A DNA stretch of 64,000 nucleotides, from the NCBI RefSeq assembly GCF_014652635.1, contig NZ_BMZE01000002.1, positions 477,562 to 541,561 of the forward strand. Direction: 5' to 3'. Position 1 is the stretch's first letter. Every line of letters begins with the position of its first letter. A program made the position numbers and the translations under genes. The notes below the pieces were generated by a model. That model searched no databases. It saw only the letters and a program-made list of their open reading frames with translations, and was not told the origin of the DNA. Source of the stretch: Devosia pacifica. Lineage in GTDB: Bacteria; Pseudomonadota; Alphaproteobacteria; Rhizobiales; Devosiaceae. Of the stretch, positions 10,323 through 17,708 are shown in pieces.

Positions 10323-11282
10323 ATGAACATGAACCTGATGTCCGATCAGATCATCACCGACTGGAAGCCGCATTACGACAAGCTGTTCGGTAATTTTTCG
10401 CTGGCGCTCAGCCACAGGCTTGCAGAGTCGCCGCTTTTTACCGACGAGGCGCTGGCTTCGCTGATCGAGCGCGCACCGCGTGACGCCTATCACGTCAACT
10501 ACTCGCAGCGCACCCCAGGCAATCCGCCGAAGCGGCGCGAGGGGGAGATCCGTGGCCTATCCGGCAAACAGGTGCTGGAGACGGTGCGAAACGGCAATAT
10601 CTGGATCAACATCGTCAAGCCGATCGAGATCGAGCCGGCCTACGGCACGATGCTCGATGCGCTTTACGACGAGTTCGAGGGCAGGGTTCCGGGATTTCAT
10701 TCCTACAAGCGTAATCTGACGCTGCTGATCTCGTCTCCGAACGTATCGGTGAAATATCATTCCGACGTACCGGGCCAGAGCCTGTGGCAGGTGCGTGGTA
10801 CCAAAACGCTTTATGTCTATCCAAACCGGCAGCCGTTCATCTCGCAGCCGGCCTTGGAAAAACTCATTCTCGGCCAGCTGCGCGAAACCGATATGCCGTA
10901 CGAGCCCTGGTTCGATGATTATGCGGAAGTGCATACGCTCGATGCCGGCAAGATGATCCACTGGCCGCTCAACGGACCGCACCGCGTGGTCAATGGCGAC
11001 ATGCTCAACGTCTCGTTTACGACCGAGCACTGGACCAATGAGCTGCGCAGGCACTACGCAGTCAACTATGCCAATGGTGTGCTGCGCTCGAAGCTCGGCA
11101 TGCAAAAACTCAGCCAGCAAACGACCGGGCTCTCCTACCTTTCGAAGCTCGGCCTCGCGGGCGCGGTGAAATTCTCGCCGCTCAATCCGCAGAAGAAGAA
11201 GGTCTACACCGTCGATTTCCGCGTCGATCCTTCAAATCCCGAAGGTATCGCCGATATCGAGAGCTACACGTTCGCGAAATGA
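10323..11282 (+). CDS. JmjC/cupin-like putative Fe(II)-dependent oxygenase
   Basis: A 319-residue soluble protein. I start it at ATG 10323, ten bases after AGGAG; an earlier in-frame ATG has no such site. The segment YHSDVPGQSLWQVRGTKTLY gives an HxD pair (H146, D148) followed by the Q..G.K pattern of JmjC/cupin_8 proteins, and H220 in NGPHRVVNGD would complete a 2-His-1-carboxylate iron site. This pattern suggests a 2-oxoglutarate oxygenase or a catalytically inactive cupin. Its stop overlaps the next gene by ATGA, so the two are coupled. Substrate unknown. Confidence 0.7.
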   Translation: MNMNLMSDQIITDWKPHYDKLFGNFSLALSHRLAESPLFTDEALASLIERAPRDAYHVNYSQRTPGNPPKRREGEIRGLSGKQVLETVRNGNIWINIVKPIEIEPAYGTMLDALYDEFEGRVPGFHSYKRNLTLLISSPNVSVKYHSDVPGQSLWQVRGTKTLYVYPNRQPFISQPALEKLILGQLRETDMPYEPWFDDYAEVHTLDAGKMIHWPLNGPHRVVNGDMLNVSFTTEHWTNELRRHYAVNYANGVLRSKLGMQKLSQQTTGLSYLSKLGLAGAVKFSPLNPQKKKVYTVDFRVDPSNPEGIADIESYTFAK

Positions 11283-12475
11283 CCAGTCTGGCGCTCGGCA
11301 ACGATATAGCACCTGTGAATGCGCCACGCGTTCACACGGCCGCACGGCCTCGTGCCAGGGTGCTCACCTCTCGGTTTGCAGTCGAAGAGATTGCCGAGCA
11401 ATGGCTTGATCTGGAATCGCGGTGCGACGGGGCGGTATTCTTCCAGAGCCTTGCATGGACCCGGGCCATCTATGATTTTGAGGCCGCGCGGCACAATCGA
11501 GGCTTTACGCCGGTCATCGCGACGCTATGGCTTGGAAACAGCCTGCTTGCGATTCTGCCGCTCGAGCGGATCAAGACACCGACGCGCCGGGTGCTGAGCC
11601 CCATCGGCCAGGCTTATGCGCAATATGCCGATATGCTGCTTGCCCATGGTCAGGATCCGCAAAAGGCGTTGTCTTGTCTTTTGTCTGCGGCCGCAGGCGA
11701 GGCACCGGCCGAGGGTGTGAGCTTTCTTAAAGTTCGGGCCGGAAGCGCGCTGGAGCGCGGACTTCCCGCATCGTCTGTGCGTACCGGCAGCGAAATGGGG
11801 GCGCCTTACGTCACGCTTTCGGGCCACGCCGATTTCGACAGCTACCACAAGACCATCAAGTCAAAGACCCGCAAGAACATGCGCAATGCGCGCAACCGGC
11901 TCGAACGCGACGGACCGCTCGAGCATCAGGTGTCCTCCGGCGGACCGTCCATTCGCGGCGTGATCGAGCGTACGGTCAGTGGCCGGGCAGCCCGGCTGCG
12001 CAGCCAGGGCCTGACCTCGCGGGCTTTTGCCGATGGCTCCTTTGCGAAATTCTGCGATGGGATCGTTTCGCAGCCGGATATCGAACTGCTTGCGGGTTCG
12101 CTTCGCCATTTAGGCGAACCGATCGCCGAGCAATGGGGGTTCGTCCATAACCGGCGCTATTACGCATTCGTTGCCAGCCGTGATTTCGCGCACAGCGAAG
12201 AGAGCCCCGGAAAGCTGCATCTCGAGGAAATGCTGCGTGCCTGCAAGGCACGCGACCTTGTCGGGGCCGACCTCATGGTGCCGGTCATGCCGTACAAGCT
12301 CACCTGGGCAACAGAGACGGTGCCGGTTCACGATTATGCCGTGCCGCTGAACTGGCGCGGCCGCATTGCGATCACCGTATGGGACCGCGCACTGCGTCCG
12401 TGGTTGAAATCCAGGGTGCTGGCAATGCCAAAGGGCCTTCGGGGAATTCTCCTCGGCTCTCGAGGCGCGTCTTGA
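11279..12475 (+). CDS. BioF2-like GNAT family acetyltransferase
   Basis: A 398-residue protein with an N-terminal GNAT-like half (CDGAVFFQSLAWTRAIYDF, near 50-70) and a C-terminal Acetyltransf_6/BioF2-like half (SKTRKNMRNARNRLERDG near 195-212, then GEPIAEQWGFVHNRRYYAF). Related proteins are often linked to cellulose or exopolysaccharide modification (CelD-like), but no polysaccharide genes lie nearby. It is translationally coupled to the JmjC/cupin-like gene, suggesting the two act on the same unknown substrate. The start ATG is set by the ATGA overlap. Confidence 0.75.
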   Translation: MTSLALGNDIAPVNAPRVHTAARPRARVLTSRFAVEEIAEQWLDLESRCDGAVFFQSLAWTRAIYDFEAARHNRGFTPVIATLWLGNSLLAILPLERIKTPTRRVLSPIGQAYAQYADMLLAHGQDPQKALSCLLSAAAGEAPAEGVSFLKVRAGSALERGLPASSVRTGSEMGAPYVTLSGHADFDSYHKTIKSKTRKNMRNARNRLERDGPLEHQVSSGGPSIRGVIERTVSGRAARLRSQGLTSRAFADGSFAKFCDGIVSQPDIELLAGSLRHLGEPIAEQWGFVHNRRYYAFVASRDFAHSEESPGKLHLEEMLRACKARDLVGADLMVPVMPYKLTWATETVPVHDYAVPLNWRGRIAITVWDRALRPWLKSRVLAMPKGLRGILLGSRGAS

Positions 12476-12500
12476 CGGCGTAAGGCTCACAAGACTATAA
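12472..12500 (+). promoter_or_regulatory. Sigma-70-type promoter for the ffh operon
   Basis: TTGACG at 12472-12477 and CTATAA at 12495-12500 are separated by exactly 17 bp. The -35 box overlaps the stop codon of the upstream acetyltransferase. Transcription would begin near 12507, leaving an untranslated leader of about 180 bases before ffh. This is the best consensus promoter I see in the window. Confidence 0.65.
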
Positions 12501-12539
12501 GCGCGCGTTCTCTGCCCGATCTGTGCAGTCGAGCCACTT

Positions 12540-12593
12540 GCCTTCCCGAGAGGAAGGCGGTCAACACCCGTCAGCGCGTTGCGCCCACGGGTG
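12540..12593 (+). other. Structured 5' leader of ffh (two hairpins)
   Basis: Hairpin 1 pairs GCCTTCC (12540-12546) with GGAAGGC (12552-12558). Hairpin 2 pairs CACCCGT (12565-12571) with ACGGGTG (12587-12593) and contains a nested GCGC/GCGC stem with a three-base loop. Neither is followed by a T-run, so simple termination is unlikely. It does not contain the conserved SRP RNA domain IV sequence. It may be a regulatory leader. Confidence 0.5.
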
Positions 12594-12684
12594 CCATTCG
12601 GCTTTGCACTATCGAGGATGATGACCATATCCGCCTCGGGGCGGAGCTCACGCAAGAGCCACGCCGTGAGCGAAAGGAAGGCAT

Positions 12685-14286
12685 ATGTTCGACAATCTCA
12701 GCGATCGCCTGGGTAAAATCTTCGAAGGCCTTCGTGGGCGCGGCGCGCTCAACGAGAAGGATGTCGCAGCAGCGCTGCGCGAAGTCCGACGAGCGCTGAT
12801 CGAGGCTGACGTCTCGCTCGAGGTGGTGCGCGGGTTCGTCGAACAGGTGCGCGAACGCGCGGTTGGGCACGAGGTCACCCGCTCGGTCACGCCCGGCCAG
12901 CAAGTGGTCAAGATCGTTCACGACGAGCTGGTTGCGGTGCTCGGCGAAGAGGCCGTGCCGATCTCGCTCAATGCGGCGGCGCCGGTCGGTATTCTCATGG
13001 TCGGCCTGCAGGGCTCGGGCAAGACCACCACCACTGCCAAGATCGCCAAGCGCCTCAAGGAAAAGCAGAACAAGAAGGTCCTGCTGGCCTCGCTCGATAC
13101 CCGTCGCCCCGCGGCGATGGAGCAGTTGAAGGTTCTCGGCGAGCAGGTCGGTGTTTCGACGCTGCAGATCGTCACGACCGAAACGCCAGTGCAGATTGCC
13201 CGCCGCGCGCAGCGCGAAGGCAAGCTGGGCGGCTATGACGTCGTCATCTTCGATACTGCCGGCCGCACGCATATCGACGAAGAGCTGATGGCCGAGACCG
13301 CCGAGATCAAGGCGGAGGTGAACCCGCACGAAGTGCTGCTGGTCGCCGATAGCCTCACCGGCCAGGACGCCGTCAATCTGGCGCGCTCGTTCGATCAGCG
13401 CGTTGATGTCACCGGTATCGTTCTCACCCGCGTCGACGGCGATGGCCGTGGCGGCGCGGCGTTGTCGATGCGTGCTGCCACCGGCAAGCCGATCAAGCTG
13501 ATCGGTGTCGGCGAAAAGATGGACGCGCTCGAGGATTTCCATCCGGGGCGTGTCGCTGACCGCATTCTGGGCATGGGTGACATCGTCTCGCTGGTCGAGA
13601 AAGCCCGCGAGAACGTCAGCGCCGAAGATGCGCAGAAGATGGCGAAGAAGCTCAAGAAGGGCGCCTTCGACCTCGAGGATCTGCGTACCCAGCTTCTGCA
13701 GATGAAGAAGATGGGCGGTATGGGCGGCCTGATGAACCTGATGCCCGGCATGGGCCAGATGAAAAAGGCGATGGCCGGTGCCAATATCGACGAAAAGGTG
13801 TTCGACCGGCAGGTGGCCATCATCAATTCGATGACCAAGAAGGAACGGGCAAACCCGGACCTTCTCAACGCGTCGCGGCGCAAGCGTATTGCTGCGGGGT
13901 CAGGCCTTCAGGTGTCGGACGTCAACAAGCTGATGAAGCAGCACCGCCAGATGGCGGACATGATGAAGAAGGTTTCGAAGGGCGGCATGGGCAGCCTTGC
14001 CGGCATGTTCGGCGGCAAGATGGGTGGCGCCATGGGCGGCATGCCCGACATGTCGAAGATGGATCCCAAGCAGCTCGAGGCGATGGCGCGGCAGGCCGGG
14101 ATCGATCCGGCCCAGCTCCAGCAGATGGCTGGCGGCGCCGAACCGCAACCTGCGAAACTCGATGAAACACTGCCCGACGATGTCGGCAAGCTGCTCGGGT
14201 CCGGCAAGTCCGGCGGCAGCCTGCCCGGCCTTGGCGGTTCCAGTTCGCGCTTTCCGGGCCTGCCCGGTCTTGGGCGCAAGAAATAA
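12685..14286 (+). CDS. ffh: Signal recognition particle protein Ffh
   Basis: SRP54 GTPase that binds signal peptides and the 4.5S RNA and docks on FtsY. The 533-residue protein has the N domain (1-90), the G domain with GLQGSGKTTTTAKIAKRL, DTAGRTHIDEELM and TRVDGDGRGG, and a Met-rich M domain from about 330 (MGGMGGLMNLMPGMGQMKKA). The C-terminal 80 residues are Gly/Met/Pro-rich. ATG is preceded by GAAAGGAAGG. It is first in the ffh-rpsP-rimM-trmD block. Confidence 0.96.
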   Translation: MFDNLSDRLGKIFEGLRGRGALNEKDVAAALREVRRALIEADVSLEVVRGFVEQVRERAVGHEVTRSVTPGQQVVKIVHDELVAVLGEEAVPISLNAAAPVGILMVGLQGSGKTTTTAKIAKRLKEKQNKKVLLASLDTRRPAAMEQLKVLGEQVGVSTLQIVTTETPVQIARRAQREGKLGGYDVVIFDTAGRTHIDEELMAETAEIKAEVNPHEVLLVADSLTGQDAVNLARSFDQRVDVTGIVLTRVDGDGRGGAALSMRAATGKPIKLIGVGEKMDALEDFHPGRVADRILGMGDIVSLVEKARENVSAEDAQKMAKKLKKGAFDLEDLRTQLLQMKKMGGMGGLMNLMPGMGQMKKAMAGANIDEKVFDRQVAIINSMTKKERANPDLLNASRRKRIAAGSGLQVSDVNKLMKQHRQMADMMKKVSKGGMGSLAGMFGGKMGGAMGGMPDMSKMDPKQLEAMARQAGIDPAQLQQMAGGAEPQPAKLDETLPDDVGKLLGSGKSGGSLPGLGGSSSRFPGLPGLGRKK

Positions 14287-14325
14287 CCTCAACTCCTCAA
14301 ATCTCGACTTACCAAAGGAAACCAG

Positions 14326-14712
14326 ATGTCTTTGAAGCTGCGTCTTGCCCGTGCCGGCAACAAAAAGCGCCCGTACTATCATATTGTCGTTGCTGACGCC
14401 CGCTCGCCGCGCGACGGCCGTTTCATCGAGCGCATCGGCGCCTACAATCCGCTGCTCAACAAGGACGACGAGACCCGCGTCACCCTCGACACCGAGCGTG
14501 CCAAGCATTGGCTGAGCGTCGGTGCACAGCCGACCGACCGCGTTGCTCGTTTCTTTGATGCCGCCGGTTTGATGAAGCGCGATACCCGCAATAACCCGAA
14601 CAAGGGCAAGCCGGGCCAGAAGGCAACCGAGCGCGCCGAAGAACGCGCTTCGCGCGCAGCCGAGATCGAAGCCGCGCAGAACGCTCCGGCAGAAGAAGCA
14701 TCGGCCGAATAA
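14326..14712 (+). CDS. rpsP: 30S ribosomal protein S16
   Basis: A 128-residue S16, recognisable from [20 protein letters not shown] and [16 protein letters not shown]. The core ends near residue 85; the rest is an Ala/Glu/Arg-rich extension ([14 protein letters not shown]) of a kind common in alphaproteobacteria. It sits 39 bp after ffh behind AAGGAAACC. Confidence 0.96.
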   Translation: MSLKLRLARAGNKKRPYYHIVVADARSPRDGRFIERIGAYNPLLNKDDETRVTLDTERAKHWLSVGAQPTDRVARFFDAAGLMKRDTRNNPNKGKPGQKATERAEERASRAAEIEAAQNAPAEEASAE

Positions 14713-14739
14713 GGCTACGCTTTTCTGCTCGTTAGCTTT

Positions 14740-14768
14740 GGCCCCGGTACATGCGTATCGGGGCCTTT
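14740..14768 (+). terminator. Weak terminator-like or attenuating hairpin between rpsP and rimM
   Basis: GGCCCCG (14740-14746) pairs perfectly with CGGGGCC (14759-14765) across a 12-base loop, followed by only TTTGT. The short T-tract suggests partial termination that would lower rimM-trmD relative to rpsP, as is known for this operon in other bacteria. Confidence 0.45.
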
Positions 14769-14793
14769 GTGTCAGGGCATCGAGGTGTTTCAG

Positions 14794-15324
14794 ATGAGCA
14801 CGGATCGGATTCTTCTTGGCAGGATCGGCGCAGCGCACGGCATAAAGGGCGAGGTGCGGATCACGCCTTTCACGCAGTATGCCGAGGATATCGCCTCATA
14901 CGGCCCGCTCACGACTGACAGGGCTGGGCTGACGATCGAAATCGCCGAGGTGCGGGCGCAAAAAACCGTGCTCGTTGCCAGGCTCAAGGGTATCGCCGAT
15001 CGCAACCAGGCGGAACGGCTCAACGGGGTCTCACTTTTTATCGACAGGGCAGCACTTCCGGCGCCCGAGGACGAGGATGAGTACTATCATGCCGATCTCA
15101 TCGGGCTCGAAGCCCGGCGTGAGGACGGCAGCGTGATCGGCGAGGTGCTGAGCCTTCCCAATTATGGCGCCGGCGATCTCATCGAGATCCGCGACATCCA
15201 GTCGAGTGACACCTATCTCTACCCCTTTACCAAAGCGGTCGTTCCGGAAATCAATCTCAAAGGCGGGTACCTTACCATCATCGTGCCGCTTGATGCGCCG
15301 GTTGGCGAGGAGGAGCCGGATTGA
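14794..15324 (+). CDS. rimM: 16S rRNA processing protein RimM
   Basis: Ribosome maturation factor that binds S19 and helps mature the 30S head. I start it at ATG 14794 ([20 protein letters not shown]), six bases after a GAGGTG, giving 176 residues; nine in-frame codons upstream are probably not translated. The [16 protein letters not shown]-terminus and the PRC-barrel half ([20 protein letters not shown], then GAGDLIEI) are standard. The stop overlaps the trmD start. Confidence 0.94.
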   Translation: MSTDRILLGRIGAAHGIKGEVRITPFTQYAEDIASYGPLTTDRAGLTIEIAEVRAQKTVLVARLKGIADRNQAERLNGVSLFIDRAALPAPEDEDEYYHADLIGLEARREDGSVIGEVLSLPNYGAGDLIEIRDIQSSDTYLYPFTKAVVPEINLKGGYLTIIVPLDAPVGEEEPD

Positions 15325-16013
15325 GCTTTTCCGCGGATGTCATAACGCTGTTTCCGGATCTGTTCCCCGGACCGCTCGGCGCCTCGGTGCTGGGAAGGGG
15401 GATGCAGGATGGGCGCTGGCATTTGTCGACGACGCAATTGCGCGATTTTGCAGAGGACAAGCATAGAAGCGTTGACGATACGCCTTCCGGCGGTGGTGCG
15501 GGCATGGTGCTACGCCCCGACATTCTCGCCAAGGCGATCGATCATGTGTCGCCGCAAGGCGATACGCGGCCGCGCCTCGTGATGTCGCCGCGCGGAGTGC
15601 CGCTGGATCAGGCGCGTGTGCGCCGACTGGCAGCCGGACCGGGCGTTGTGATTGTTTGCGGACGTTTCGAAGGAATTGACCAGCGGGTTATCGATGCGCG
15701 TGGGCTCGAGGAAGTCTCCATCGGCGACTACGTTCTTGCCGGTGGTGAAGTTGCCGCGATGGTACTGCTCGAAGCAGTGGTCCGGCTGTTGCCCGGAGTG
15801 CTCGGGACGGCAGAAAGCCATGCCGAGGAAAGTTTTGAGGATGGGCTCCTCGAATATCCTCAGTATACACGCCCGCAAGCCTTCGAAGGCCACGCCATCC
15901 CGGCGGTTCTGACCTCGGGTGATCACGCCCGTATCGCCAGGTGGCGCCGTGCCGAAGCCGAGGCATTGACCCGCAAGCGTCGTCCGGACCTGATAGGGCC
16001 ATCACAAGATTGA
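15321..16013 (+). CDS. trmD: tRNA (guanine-N1)-methyltransferase TrmD
   Basis: Methylates G37 of tRNAs reading CNN codons, using a SPOUT-fold trefoil knot. The 230-residue protein has [43 protein letters not shown] and [11 protein letters not shown], the SAM-binding loop. The start is a TTG at 15321 within a TTGA overlap with rimM, preceded by a strong GAGGAGG. Cosynthesis with rimM is therefore likely. Confidence 0.95.
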   Translation: MSFSADVITLFPDLFPGPLGASVLGRGMQDGRWHLSTTQLRDFAEDKHRSVDDTPSGGGAGMVLRPDILAKAIDHVSPQGDTRPRLVMSPRGVPLDQARVRRLAAGPGVVIVCGRFEGIDQRVIDARGLEEVSIGDYVLAGGEVAAMVLLEAVVRLLPGVLGTAESHAEESFEDGLLEYPQYTRPQAFEGHAIPAVLTSGDHARIARWRRAEAEALTRKRRPDLIGPSQD

Positions 16014-16157
16014 AACTGGCGTTGAACCCCTGGAATCAGGGTGTTTGTGCTGGACTCTTGGCCTCATCTCGACTATAGGCGCCGCTTGACGTTTTCCGTC
16101 CAACAAAGACCGGGCCCAAACGGGCTCCCTCGAAAAGATCAGAACGGATAGATCGAG

Positions 16158-16703
16158 ATGAACATCATTCAGCAGATCGAGCGCGAGCAGCTCGACCAGC
16201 TGGCCGAAAAGGCCAATATTCCCGAATTTTCCCACGGCGATACCGTCAAGGTGTGGGTGAAGATCCGCGAAGGCGACAAAGAGCGTCTGCAGGCCTACGA
16301 GGGTGTGGTTATCGCACGCTCGGGTGGCGGCCTGATGCAGAGCTTCACCGTGCGCAAGATCTCCTACGGTGAAGGCGTCGAGCGTGTGTTCCCGCTTTAC
16401 TCGCCGAACATCGACCGCATCGAGGTGATGAAGCGCGGTAAGGTTCGCCGCGCAAAGCTCTATTACCTGCGCGATCGTCGCGGCAAGTCCGCTCGTATCT
16501 TTGAATCGACGAACGCTCGCACCAAGAGGATCGAGGCCGATGAACGCGCTGCGGCTCAGGCTGCACGTGAAGCGCGCGAGGCCGAAAAGGTCGCAGCCGC
16601 CGAGGCTCTTGCAGCCGAAAAGGCCGCAGAGGAAGCCGCTGCAGCAAAGGCTGCCGAAGAGGCAGCTGCCGCAGAGCAGAGCGAAGAGACCAAGAGCGAG
16701 TAA
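16158..16703 (+). CDS. rplS: 50S ribosomal protein L19
   Basis: The first 115 residues are a normal bL19 ([58 protein letters not shown]). The remaining 65 residues are an Ala/Glu/Lys helix-forming tail, making the protein 181 residues against 115-120 in most bacteria. It is 144 bp downstream of trmD; a CTATAG at 16073-16078 could be a -10 box of its own promoter, but I see no good -35. Confidence 0.95.
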   Translation: MNIIQQIEREQLDQLAEKANIPEFSHGDTVKVWVKIREGDKERLQAYEGVVIARSGGGLMQSFTVRKISYGEGVERVFPLYSPNIDRIEVMKRGKVRRAKLYYLRDRRGKSARIFESTNARTKRIEADERAAAQAAREAREAEKVAAAEALAAEKAAEEAAAAKAAEEAAAAEQSEETKSE

Positions 16704-16727
16704 GCTCTCAGTCTTTCGATATCCTTC

Positions 16728-16758
16728 AAAAACCCGGTCCTTGTGGCCGGGTTTTTTG
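16728..16758 (+). terminator. Rho-independent terminator after rplS
   Basis: AAAAACCCGG (16728-16737) pairs with CCGGGTTTTT (16747-16756) across a nine-base loop, and the right arm runs into a T-tract. It closes the ffh-rplS block. Confidence 0.85.
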
Positions 16759-16792
16759 TTTGTCCGACACTGTGGGGCAGGGTCTAAAACAG

Positions 16793-16812
16793 TTTCATGA
16801 TATATCTTGAAA
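16793..16812. promoter_or_regulatory. Palindromic operator candidate for the PadR regulator
   Basis: TTTCATGATATATCTTGAAA is a 20-bp inverted repeat with a single mismatched pair of positions (6 and 15) and the core GATATATC. It ends 62 bp before the inferred padR ATG. PadR proteins commonly autoregulate through AT-rich dyads of this type, so it is a likely autorepressor site. Confidence 0.55.
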
Positions 16813-16874
16813 CCGGTCATGCCGGTGCCGATCTGTCATTGGTAAGGCTTAGCTGGCCAGGATGGAGCAGGATC

Positions 16875-17627
16875 ATGGGACGGTATTTTCGAAATGGTGA
16901 GCCGGATTGGCGCGAAATTGAACGGCTCGCGCGACGGGGGTTCGGTCGAGTCGCCGAGATGGCCGGGGACCGCAATTTCAGCGGTTGGGGCGACAATCTG
17001 AGAATGGGTCGCATGCTCGCCTCCGGCGACGTGCGGCTGGTTGCGCTCTATCTGATCGAACAGCAGCCGCGGCATGGCTATGAGCTGATCAAGGCGATCG
17101 AAGAGCGCTCGAACGGCGTTTATGCGCCGAGCCCGGGCCTCGTCTATCCGGCGCTGACCTATCTTGAAGAGGCGGGATACGTCACCTCTCAGGCAGATGG
17201 AAACAAGAAGCGCTACACCATCACCGATAGTGGCCGGCAGCACCTCGACGAGAACCGCGATGCCGTTCGGTCGACGCTCGATTTCCTCTCGCGTGCGGGT
17301 GAGCAGGTAAATCGATTCCGCGATTACGCCCGCCGCGATTGGGCATCAGAGCGCGCTGAAAAAGAACAGTCGCAGGCGCAATGGGACTACGAGCCGGCCC
17401 GGCCACATAAGAACCCCGAAGAAGACAAAACCCCTGAGCCGGACGCAGACGATCGCGACCTTGAGGATGTGCTGCCAGAGGTGAACGCGGCGCGCCGCGA
17501 ATTGAAGGCGGCGATCAAGAAGGCCCGCAAGGGGAACGGGGTCACACAGCGGCGACTGGCCGGAATCATGCGCCAGGCCGCAGCAGAAATCCGGCTACTT
17601 GAGAGCGACGACGACGTCGATATCTGA
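16875..17627 (+). CDS. PadR family transcriptional regulator
   Basis: A 250-residue regulator. Residues about 50-125 form a PadR winged helix: RLVALYLIEQQPRHGYELIK, then SPGLVYPALTYLEEAGYVTS and KKRYTITDSGRQHLDEN. The C-terminal half is charged and probably helical, ending in acidic ESDDDVDI. I start at ATG 16875 (MGRYFRNGE) behind GGAGCAGG; the upstream in-frame ATG lies inside the palindrome and would translate through it. Effector unknown. It is 81 bp upstream of the FAD/Fe-S dehydrogenase. Confidence 0.82.
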   Translation: MGRYFRNGEPDWREIERLARRGFGRVAEMAGDRNFSGWGDNLRMGRMLASGDVRLVALYLIEQQPRHGYELIKAIEERSNGVYAPSPGLVYPALTYLEEAGYVTSQADGNKKRYTITDSGRQHLDENRDAVRSTLDFLSRAGEQVNRFRDYARRDWASERAEKEQSQAQWDYEPARPHKNPEEDKTPEPDADDRDLEDVLPEVNAARRELKAAIKKARKGNGVTQRRLAGIMRQAAAEIRLLESDDDVDI

Positions 17628-17686
17628 TCGGCTCCCCGGGATGGTAGGCTTGGCGGCGCGCTACAATGTGACTTCCGCAGACGCCC

Positions 17687-17700
17687 GCTAACATGTTAGC
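17687..17700. promoter_or_regulatory. Perfect 14-bp palindrome upstream of the FAD/Fe-S dehydrogenase
   Basis: GCTAACATGTTAGC is self-complementary over its whole length and ends eight bases before the ATG at 17709. A site there would overlap the ribosome binding region or a nearby promoter, as expected for a repressor operator. The binding protein is not identified; it differs from the padR dyad. Confidence 0.45.
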
Positions 17701-17708
17701 TTTAGAGC

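Noticed and set aside
12476..12684. Possible 4.5S SRP RNA gene upstream of ffh
   Set aside because: The conserved domain IV sequence with GGAAG/GCAGC-type loops of SRP RNA is not present in the hairpins.
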